Source: JAFKKS01 sp039808325 (GTDB taxonomy: Bacteria > Pseudomonadota > Alphaproteobacteria > Rhizobiales > Xanthobacteraceae). From it: a DNA stretch of 7,176 nt. Shown here one piece after another: positions 1 to 5,557 of the stretch. The notes beneath the pieces are model-generated. The model had not been told where the DNA came from, did no database searches, and worked only from the letters and a program-made list of their open reading frames with translations. The translations under genes were made by a program, and so were the position numbers. The stretch lies in the NCBI GenBank assembly GCA_039808325.1, contig JBDHSU010000168.1, positions 1-7,176 on the forward strand. The letters are read 5' to 3'. Position 1 is the stretch's first letter; each line of letters begins with the position of its first letter.

Positions 1-311
1 CACCAGGATTGCCCCGTGCGGATATCGAACTCCCAGCCGTGCCAGGGGCAACGCAGCAACTCGCCGTGCCGCGACAGTTTGTATTGTCCGGGCTCTTCCG
101 ATTCCGCAAGGCCGACGAGCTTGCCGCGGCAGAGCGATCCGCCCTGATGCGGGCAGCGGTTGGCGATGGCGAGGAACTCGCCCTTGACGTTGAAGACGCC
201 GATCTGACGGCCCTGCAGCTCCACGAGCTTGTGGCCGCCCGGCGGAATCTCGCCGACCGTCGCCACGACATGTTTGGTGCGCGGCTTTTTCTGCGCCTCG
301 AGCGCCGTCAT
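1..311 (-). CDS. Small Rieske [2Fe-2S] protein, 3' end cut off by the window edge
   Basis: Reading the minus strand from the ATG at 311-309 gives an open frame of 103 codons that runs off the window. It carries the two Rieske cluster motifs: C53-P-H55 followed by QGG, and C88-P-W-H91 followed by GWEFD. These supply the two Cys and two His ligands of a [2Fe-2S] centre. No signal peptide or membrane segment is visible before the domain, so it should be cytoplasmic, either a ferredoxin-like electron carrier or the N-terminus of a larger oxygenase; the missing 3' end prevents a choice. The gap between H55 and C88 (32 residues) is longer than the roughly 15-17 usual in Rieske ferredoxins, with an inserted loop rich in Gly and Glu. 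The ATG overlaps the TGA of the upstream amidohydrolase (ATGA, 308-311), so the gene is third in that operon and probably translationally coupled. The Shine-Dalgarno before it is weak, which fits coupling. The family call is firm; the physiological partner is unknown. Confidence 0.9.
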   Translation of the reverse strand, partial: MTALEAQKKPRTKHVVATVGEIPPGGHKLVELQGRQIGVFNVKGEFLAIANRCPHQGGSLCRGKLVGLAESEEPGQYKLSRHGELLRCPWHGWEFDIRTGQSW

Positions 312-1423
312 GCCAGCCCGTAGAGCTTCTGCGCGTTGCCGGCGAAGATGTCGCGCCGCCGCTCTTCATCGAGGCTCGGCGGCAGCGCCATGAACGGATC
401 GTCGAAATCCCAGTGCGGATAGTCGCTCGCGAACATGATGCGATCCCATCCGATCCAGCCCATCACGTCGATGAGGTGATCCGGCTTCTCCGGCTCCTCC
501 ATCGGCTGTGTCGAGATCCAGAAGTGCTCACGGATGTATTCGGACGGCGCCTTGCGCAGATGCGGCACCTCGTCCTTCAGCCGTTTCCAGTGCTTGTCGA
601 GCCGCCAGCCGAGCGGCGGCAGCCAGGCGAAGCCGCTCTCGATCATCGCGACTTTCAGCGTCGGATAGCGCTCGAACACGCCTTCGAGGATCATGCTGGT
701 GACGAGCGCGGAGCACGCCGTCTCGTGCTCCGCCATCTCCTCGATGTAGAACGACGGCCAGCCGCTGTTGCTGATCGGCCAGCCGCTGTAGCCGAAGACA
801 TGGATGCCGACGACGAGGCCGTGCTCGACCGCCGCTTCGTAGATCGGCCAGTAGCGCGGCCGCCCCAGCGCCTCCGCCGTGCGGCTGAGCAACATCACCT
901 GCGCGTAGTTCTTGTCGCTCGCGCGCTTGTTGATCTCCGCGCGTGCCGCTTCGCCGTCTTCGTACGGCACGACGATCGAGGCTTTCAGCCGTGGTTCCGG
1001 CTCGCACCAGGCGGCGACCTGCCAGTCGTTGACGGCCGATGTCAGCGCCGCGCTGAATTCGCGGTTCTGGTCACCCTGGCCGGTGAGGCCGAGCGGATTC
1101 ATGATGCCGTGCGTGATGCCGTAAGCGTCGAGATGCTGCTCGCGCATGAAGTCCAGGTCGCAGCCCGGAAGTCCCCCGCCCGGCGGCCAGGCGTCACGCC
1201 GGCTCGCCTCCCCGGGCTGCGCCTTCGGATACGGCGTGCCCTTGGTGTAGCCGTGCCGCCGGCGCGCGCCGTAGGTCTGCAGATAGTCCCACCAGCGCTG
1301 CGTCATATACGGCTTGAGGTCCGCGGGCGAGCGCGTGCGCGGATGGATGTCGCAATCGACGATGGCGGGCCGCACGCGCTTGGCGCGCTCGGTTTGCATC
1401 GGTGGGCGCACGTCCACGTTCAT
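308..1423 (-). CDS. Amidohydrolase-2 family metal-dependent hydrolase/decarboxylase (paralogue B)
   Basis: This 371-residue protein fits the amidohydrolase 2 family (COG2159 type, TIM barrel), whose known members include the decarboxylases ACMSD and gamma-resorcylate decarboxylase. The N-terminal metal motif is D25-I-H27 within VDCDIHP. Probable further ligands are H208 (VGIHVFG) and D334 (FASDYPHWDF). The segment LKVAMIESG (E262) lies where ACMSD has its KVCFAHGGG stretch with the catalytic His, so the chemistry may differ from ACMSD. H233 lies on the helix before that strand. There is no signal peptide, so it is cytoplasmic. The ATG at 1423 has a good GGAGG (1435-1431) seven bases upstream. 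It overlaps the preceding gene by ATGA, and its own stop overlaps the Rieske start the same way. It is paralogous to the 1420-2499 product: both share the VDCD-x-HP motif, a GVFE/V-x-YP-x-LKV segment and SDYPHW. Possible roles are decarboxylation or C-C/ester hydrolysis of an aromatic or cyclic acid. The substrate is not identifiable. Confidence 0.88.
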   Translation of the reverse strand: MNVDVRPPMQTERAKRVRPAIVDCDIHPRTRSPADLKPYMTQRWWDYLQTYGARRRHGYTKGTPYPKAQPGEASRRDAWPPGGGLPGCDLDFMREQHLDAYGITHGIMNPLGLTGQGDQNREFSAALTSAVNDWQVAAWCEPEPRLKASIVVPYEDGEAARAEINKRASDKNYAQVMLLSRTAEALGRPRYWPIYEAAVEHGLVVGIHVFGYSGWPISNSGWPSFYIEEMAEHETACSALVTSMILEGVFERYPTLKVAMIESGFAWLPPLGWRLDKHWKRLKDEVPHLRKAPSEYIREHFWISTQPMEEPEKPDHLIDVMGWIGWDRIMFASDYPHWDFDDPFMALPPSLDEERRRDIFAGNAQKLYGLA

Positions 1424-2499
1424 GGCGCTTCCTCCGAGAGCCGGCTGTAGGTCGCCAGCGGATTGTCGACTTGGATCTTGCGGCGCAGTCTATCCGGAAT
1501 CGCCGGTGAAATCACGGTGTCGCCGTCGAACTGCCAGTGCGGATAGTCCGAGGAATAGAGCAGGATGTCGTCGGAGCGCAGATGGTCGATGAGGCGCGCG
1601 ACGGTGTCGCCGCTCTCCGGCGCGTCGAGCGGCTGAATGGTGAGGCGGAAATTCTCGCGGAAGGTTTCGAGCGGCGAGACCTTCACCCATGGCACCTCGA
1701 AGCGTACGCCGCGCCAGAATTTCGCGAGACGCCAGAGGAATCCCGGCGCCCAGGTGATGCCGGATTCGATCAGCACGACTTTCAGCTTCGGATATTTGAC
1801 GAACACGCCCTCGCAGATCAGGCTCGCGACCTGGCTCTGAAAGCCCTGCGACTGGCTGAGATAATCCTCGAGATAAAAATTCGGCCAGCCGAGCGACGTG
1901 ACCGGATGGTGATAGCTCGAGCCGGCGTGGATGCCGAGCGGCAGGCCGTGGCGCTCCGCCGCCGCATAGATCGGCCAATACTGCCGGCGTCCGAGCGGAA
2001 GCTCTCCCATGCACAGGACGAGGATCTGCACGAAGCGCTTGTCCTTGGCGCAGCGCTCGATCTCGTCGACGGCGTATTCGACGTTCTGTAGCGGGATGAC
2101 GATGGAGCCGCGCAGCCGCGGGTCGCGGTCGAGCCATTCCTTGGCAAGCCAGTCGTTCATCGCCCGCGCGAAGGCGGCCGCCATGTCCTCGTTGTAGACC
2201 ATCTGAACGCCGAAGAGGCAGTTGCAGATGGCGGCGCTCGTTTCCCAGCGGTCGAGAACGTGGGTTTGCATCTGCGCGATGTCGAGCCCGGCCTCGCCCT
2301 TCGCGTCGCGCCAATCCGGCCGGGCGCTGATGGGCGCGTTCGGCGGGTAGGCGATGCTCTCCAGCGTCTCGATGCCGCGGTCGATCACCTGCTCGCGCCA
2401 GTATTCGTCGAGGTAAGGGTGCAGCGCGCGCATGTTCGGCACGCGCGGATGCACGTCGCAGTCGACCGCGGTCCAGCTTTGCGTTCCCGTTCCGGCCAA
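1420..2499 (-). CDS. Amidohydrolase-2 family metal-dependent hydrolase/decarboxylase (paralogue A)
   Basis: First gene of the minus-strand operon, 359 residues from the preferred TTG start at 2499-2497. The frame stays open back to a GTG at 2655, but that would add a 52-residue Arg/Trp-rich tail with no family look. The TTG has a strong GGAGG four bases upstream and gives the short N-terminus typical of the family, ending in VDCDVHPR. Probable metal ligands are D15-V-H17, H191 (LGIHAGS) and D318 (YSSDYPHWQF). E245 (LIESGITW) takes the position of the ACMSD catalytic His, as in paralogue B. Where B has H233 this protein has Q216, so the two active sites or interfaces are not identical. No signal peptide is present. 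The stop overlaps the next gene by ATGA at 1420-1423. Two adjacent coupled paralogues could form a hetero-oligomer or act on successive intermediates. The family is certain; the reaction is unknown. Confidence 0.86.
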   Translation of the reverse strand: MAGTGTQSWTAVDCDVHPRVPNMRALHPYLDEYWREQVIDRGIETLESIAYPPNAPISARPDWRDAKGEAGLDIAQMQTHVLDRWETSAAICNCLFGVQMVYNEDMAAAFARAMNDWLAKEWLDRDPRLRGSIVIPLQNVEYAVDEIERCAKDKRFVQILVLCMGELPLGRRQYWPIYAAAERHGLPLGIHAGSSYHHPVTSLGWPNFYLEDYLSQSQGFQSQVASLICEGVFVKYPKLKVVLIESGITWAPGFLWRLAKFWRGVRFEVPWVKVSPLETFRENFRLTIQPLDAPESGDTVARLIDHLRSDDILLYSSDYPHWQFDGDTVISPAIPDRLRRKIQVDNPLATYSRLSEEAP

Positions 2500-2503
2500 G
2501 ATT

Positions 2504-2508
2504 CCTCC
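2504..2508 (-). promoter_or_regulatory. Shine-Dalgarno deciding a TTG start
   Basis: GGAGG on the minus strand lies four bases before a TTG (2499-2497). This site, with the family's normal N-terminal length, is why the first amidohydrolase is started here and not at the GTG at 2655. The four-base spacing is a little short, and TTG starts are translated weakly, so expression of the operon may be kept modest. Confidence 0.6.
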
Positions 2509-2628
2509 CGTCCCTGCGCTCTCGCGGCGCGTCGAGGGCCATCGTAGCCTCTCGGCCGCCACGGCAACAACCCATCCGTGCAGCCCCCGGGCATGACGGC
2601 GCCAACGGCCAGCATGCGTTTTGTCCGA

Positions 2629-2658
2629 TTGACAGACAGCCTCGATCCTCGTCACTTA
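2629..2658 (+). promoter_or_regulatory. Possible sigma-70 promoter for the solute-binding protein gene
   Basis: A consensus -35 hexamer TTGACA lies at 2629-2634 in the divergent intergenic region, 46 bases before the ATG at 2681. At 17-18 bp spacing the downstream hexamer (around 2652-2658, TCACTT or CACTTA) matches TATAAT poorly, so the promoter may need an activator. A small inverted repeat, TGTC-N5-GACA (2622-2634), overlaps the -35 and could be an operator half-site pair. The rest of the intergenic region (2500-2680) shows no clear promoter for the leftward operon. Confidence 0.35.
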
Positions 2659-2680
2659 CCGGTTTCAGGGAGAACGCATA

Positions 2681-3688
2681 ATGATGAAATTGAAGGCTGC
2701 TTTTGTTGCACTCGCCGTTGCCGCCCTTGCGCCGGCTCTGGCGCAGGCCGAAGTCAGTGAGGTCACCATCCCCAAGGGCGCCGGCGGCTTCGGCTTCCTG
2801 CCGCTGCAGGTGATGGAAAAATACAAGCTGGTCGAGAAGCATGCGAAAGAGGCGGGCCTTGACCTCAAGGTCCAGTTCTTGAATCTCGGCGGCCCCTCGA
2901 CGGTCAACGATGCGCTGATCTCGGGGTCGGCCCACTTGGCGCCCGCCGGACCCCCGGCGTTCCTGACCACCTGGGCGAAGACTCAAGGCTCGATGAAGAT
3001 CAAAGGCGTGGCCGCCATGACGTCGATGCCGATGTATCTCAATACCCGCTCCGCCGACATCAAGTCGCTGGACGACGTCAAGGGGGACGACAAGATCGCG
3101 GTGACGGCGGTCAAGGTGTCGATCCCGGCGATCATCATGCAGATGTATGCCCGGAAGAAATACGGCCCCGACGAGACCACGCGGTTCGACAAGTTCACGG
3201 TGTCGCTGACGCACCCCGACGGCGTCGCGGCGATGCTGTCCGGCCACCATGAGGTGAATCTGCACTACACCTCGCCGCCCTTCTTCCTGCGCGAGCTGCG
3301 CGACCCGAAGATCCACACCATCCAGACGAGCGACGACGTGATGGGCGGTTCGACGACGTTCACGATGCTCTACACCACGTCCAAGTTCCACGACGAGAAT
3401 CCGAAAACCTACAAGGCGCTGCTCGACGCGCTGACCGAGGCGATCAAGATCATCAACAGCGACAAGCGCGCCGCCGCCAAACTCTTCCTCGAGATGAGCG
3501 GAGCGAAGGGCTGGACCGAGGACGAGATTTTCGAGAACCTGTCGCGGCCGGACATCCACTTCACGACGGCGCCGCAGAACGTCATGAAATATGCGAATTT
3601 CATGGCCGACGTCGGCACGCTGAAAGTCCGTCCGGCTTCATGGAAGGATCTGTTCTTCCCCGAGATTCATTCCGTCGACGGAAACTGA
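2681..3688 (+). CDS. NitT/TauT-type ABC transporter solute-binding protein
   Basis: This 335-residue protein resembles the NMT1/SsuA/TauA-like periplasmic binding proteins that feed ABC importers of sulfonates, nitrate, thiamine precursors and aromatic acids. Residues 1-23 form a clear Sec signal peptide: positive MMKLK, a hydrophobic Ala/Leu/Val core, then AQA just before Glu24. The mature protein begins with a beta-strand and the ligand-loop pattern GAGGFGFLPLQV. It continues with GGPSTVNDALISGSAHLAPAG, typical of the first-lobe phosphate/sulfonate-like pocket in this superfamily. AGGGAG (2667-2672) sits eight bases before the ATG, and a second ATG follows directly at 2684. No permease or ATPase lies downstream in the window; the next genes are enzymes. 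The gene is therefore either served by a transporter encoded elsewhere or used as a sensor. It is divergent from the amidohydrolase/Rieske operon, suggesting co-regulation around one substrate. Family confidence is high; the ligand is unknown. Confidence 0.88.
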   Translation: MMKLKAAFVALAVAALAPALAQAEVSEVTIPKGAGGFGFLPLQVMEKYKLVEKHAKEAGLDLKVQFLNLGGPSTVNDALISGSAHLAPAGPPAFLTTWAKTQGSMKIKGVAAMTSMPMYLNTRSADIKSLDDVKGDDKIAVTAVKVSIPAIIMQMYARKKYGPDETTRFDKFTVSLTHPDGVAAMLSGHHEVNLHYTSPPFFLRELRDPKIHTIQTSDDVMGGSTTFTMLYTTSKFHDENPKTYKALLDALTEAIKIINSDKRAAAKLFLEMSGAKGWTEDEIFENLSRPDIHFTTAPQNVMKYANFMADVGTLKVRPASWKDLFFPEIHSVDGN

Positions 3689-3731
3689 GGTCCGGCGCGG
3701 CCCATGACTTCAACGTCTTCTTCAACATCTC

Positions 3732-3755
3732 CGCGCCGGCGGGGCCGCCGGCGCG
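3732..3755 (+). terminator. GC-rich hairpin, probable intrinsic terminator or transcript-stabilising stem
   Basis: The arms CGCGCCGGCGG (3732-3742) and CCGCCGGCGCG (3745-3755) are perfect inverted repeats. In practice they form a ten-pair stem with a four-base loop. The stem begins 44 bases after the solute-binding protein stop and is followed by TTTCCCC, a short T run. It is very stable but the T tract is weak, so partial termination or 3'-end protection is as likely as full termination. It separates the binding-protein gene from the enzyme operon starting at 3808. Confidence 0.55.
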
Positions 3756-3807
3756 TTTCCCCAAAACTCCGCATTTCAATCCTGACAGGCGCATCGAGGA
3801 ATTCGTC

Positions 3808-4716
3808 ATGAGCGACAAGACCATTGGATTTATCGGCGTCGGCCGCATGGGCCGGCATATGTCGCGGCGTCTGCTGGAGGCCGGCCATAAGGTCGTCGCC
3901 TACGACAACAGCGCGCGCGCGCTGCAGGAAGCGACATCGCACGGCGCGAACGCCGCGCACTCTCCCGCCGACGTCGCTTCGCAAGCCGAGATCGTGCTGG
4001 TCAGCTTGCCGACGCCCGACATCGTGAAGGCGGTCGCGCTCGGCGACAAAGGCGTCTCATCCGGCAAGACGGCGAAGATCTTCGTCGATCTGTCCACCAC
4101 CGGGCCGAAGGCGGCGATGGAAGTCGCGCGGGCCCTGAAGGAGAAGGGCATCACGGCGATCGACGCGCCGGTGAGCGGCGGGCCCGGCGGCGCCGACAAG
4201 GGAACGCTGGCCGTCATGGTGTCAGGACCGAAGGCGCTGGAAAAGCAGCTTCAGCCGATCCTGAGCGTGATCGGCAAGGTCTTCTGGGTCGGCGAGGAGC
4301 CCGGCATGGGCCAGACCATGAAGGTCTGCAACAACCTGATGTCGGCGACCGCCGTCGCGATCACGTCGGAGGCGCTCGTGGTCGGCACCAAGGCGGGGCT
4401 CGATCCGGCGATCATGCTTGACGTCATCAATGCCGGCTCGGGCCGCAACACGGCGAGCGCCGACAAGTTCCCGCGCTGCGTGCTGCCGCGCAAGTTCGAT
4501 TTCGGCTTCGCGAGCGATCTGCTCTACAAGGACGTGCGGCTCTGCCTGGAGGAGGCCGAGCGTCTGGGCGTTCCGATGATCGTCGGCAACGCCGTGCGCC
4601 AACTGCTCGCGGTGACGAAGGCGACGCAGGGAGAGGGGTCCGACATCACCGAAACCGTGAAGCCGCTCGAAGCCTGGGCGGGCGTCGAGGTGAAGCCGAA
4701 AGCAAGCCGGAACTGA
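3808..4716 (+). CDS. 3-hydroxyisobutyrate dehydrogenase-family beta-hydroxyacid dehydrogenase
   Basis: The 302-residue product has the full two-domain layout of NAD(P)-dependent beta-hydroxyacid dehydrogenases. Residues 6-20 hold the Rossmann glycine motif G10-V-G12-R-M-G15. Y32-D33 closes the second strand, and its Asp favours NAD over NADP (inference). D119-APVSGGPGGA-129 is the substrate-binding loop. K172 (MKVCNN) is the probable catalytic lysine, with N176 beside it. The helical C-terminal domain carries GSGRN and a KFPR segment. Length matches the family (about 290-300). The start is the ATG at 3808, seven bases after CGAGGA; the frame is open upstream to an ATG at 3640 inside the binding-protein gene, but those 56 extra residues are non-family. 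It is the first of three closely spaced enzymes. Known family substrates include 3-hydroxyisobutyrate, tartronate semialdehyde and 2-(hydroxymethyl)glutarate. The sequence does not single one out, so no gene symbol is given. Confidence 0.9.
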   Translation: MSDKTIGFIGVGRMGRHMSRRLLEAGHKVVAYDNSARALQEATSHGANAAHSPADVASQAEIVLVSLPTPDIVKAVALGDKGVSSGKTAKIFVDLSTTGPKAAMEVARALKEKGITAIDAPVSGGPGGADKGTLAVMVSGPKALEKQLQPILSVIGKVFWVGEEPGMGQTMKVCNNLMSATAVAITSEALVVGTKAGLDPAIMLDVINAGSGRNTASADKFPRCVLPRKFDFGFASDLLYKDVRLCLEEAERLGVPMIVGNAVRQLLAVTKATQGEGSDITETVKPLEAWAGVEVKPKASRN

Positions 4717-4731
4717 GCCATGGGGACGGGT

Positions 4732-5532
4732 ATGGCCGACGACGACATCTACGAGGTCTATGCGATCAAATACGCGCATCACGAGCGTCCGTCGTCGGAG
4801 AACTATATCGGCGGCGACGCGCATGAGACCTCCGAGCCGCTCGATTACTTCGTCTGGGCGATCAAGGGCGCGCATCGCAGCTTCGTCGTCGACACCGGCT
4901 TCGATCCGGTGGTGGCGAAGAAGCGCGGCCGCACCTTGCTGAAGCCGATCGGCGAGGGGCTCAACGCCATCGGCGTCGATGCCGCGAACGTCAAGGACGT
5001 GATCGTCAGCCATCTGCATTACGACCACACCGGCAACTACGATCTGTTCCCGCAGGCGCGCTACCACCTGCAGGACTGCGAGATGGCCTACGCGACCGGC
5101 CGCTGCATGTGCCACACGCATATGCGCCTGCCGTTCGAGGAGGACGACGTCGTCGCGATGGTGCGCAAGGTCTTCGCCGGGCGCGTCAATTTTCACGACG
5201 GCGTCGACGAGATCGCGCCGGGCGTCAGCGTGCACCGCATCGGCGGCCATTCGAAGGGGCTGCAGTCCGTGCGCGTGAAGACGAAGCGCGGCTACGTCGT
5301 GCTCGCGGCGGACGCGACGCATCTCTACAATCATTTCGAGCAGCGGCGTGTCTTCCCGATCACCTACAACGTCGCGGAAGTGCTGGAAGGCTACGAGACG
5401 CTGCTGCGTCTCGCTTCGTCGCCGAAGCATGTGATCCCCGGCCACGATCCGAAAGTGATCGGAAAATATCCCGTGGCCCGCGCCGGGCTCGAGGATTGGG
5501 TCGTGCGCCTCGACGCCGATCCGGTCGCTTGA
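4732..5532 (+). CDS. Metallo-beta-lactamase-fold hydrolase, N-acyl-homoserine lactonase-like family
   Basis: With the ATG at 4732 this is 266 residues; an in-frame ATG at 4720 would add MGTG. I prefer 4732 because GGGGACGGG lies just before it and the N-terminus then reads MADDDIYEVY. The dinuclear zinc site is complete: H94-L-H96-Y-D98-H99 (SHLHYDHTGN), H173 (GGHSKG), D194 (LAADATHLY) and H238 (IPGHDP). The ordering and spacing match AHL lactonases of the AiiA/AttM type, with Y199 near the place of the AiiA active-site Tyr. No signal peptide is present, so it acts in the cytoplasm. A Cys/His-rich segment (C116, C125, C127, H128, H130) is inserted after the second strand. It starts 15 bases after the dehydrogenase stop, clearly in the same transcript. 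Members of this fold annotated as AHL lactonases often have other lactone or ester substrates. In this catabolic setting a pathway lactone or ester is more likely than a quorum signal. Confidence 0.85.
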   Translation: MADDDIYEVYAIKYAHHERPSSENYIGGDAHETSEPLDYFVWAIKGAHRSFVVDTGFDPVVAKKRGRTLLKPIGEGLNAIGVDAANVKDVIVSHLHYDHTGNYDLFPQARYHLQDCEMAYATGRCMCHTHMRLPFEEDDVVAMVRKVFAGRVNFHDGVDEIAPGVSVHRIGGHSKGLQSVRVKTKRGYVVLAADATHLYNHFEQRRVFPITYNVAEVLEGYETLLRLASSPKHVIPGHDPKVIGKYPVARAGLEDWVVRLDADPVA

Positions 5533-5557
5533 GCGCGCCGCGCCGCGCGGTGTGCCG

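Noticed and set aside
413..1450. Long plus-strand open frame of 345 codons
   Set aside because: It is the antisense of the amidohydrolase B gene, Arg/Ala/Asp/Val-rich with no family pattern; the minus-strand frame has clear motifs and ribosome site.
1490..3559. Minus-strand open frame of 689 codons
   Set aside because: It spans the binding-protein gene antisense, the intergenic region and an alternative frame of amidohydrolase A. Its composition is Arg/His-rich, a typical high-GC shadow.
3640..3807. Upstream extension of the beta-hydroxyacid dehydrogenase to an ATG at 3640
   Set aside because: It lies inside the binding-protein gene and across the hairpin. The Rossmann motif belongs within about 10 residues of the N-terminus, and the ATG at 3808 has a good ribosome site.
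4732..5532. Firm call of a quorum-quenching AHL lactonase
   Set aside because: The zinc ligands are shared by many MBL-fold hydrolases and the operon context is catabolic, so only the family is claimed.
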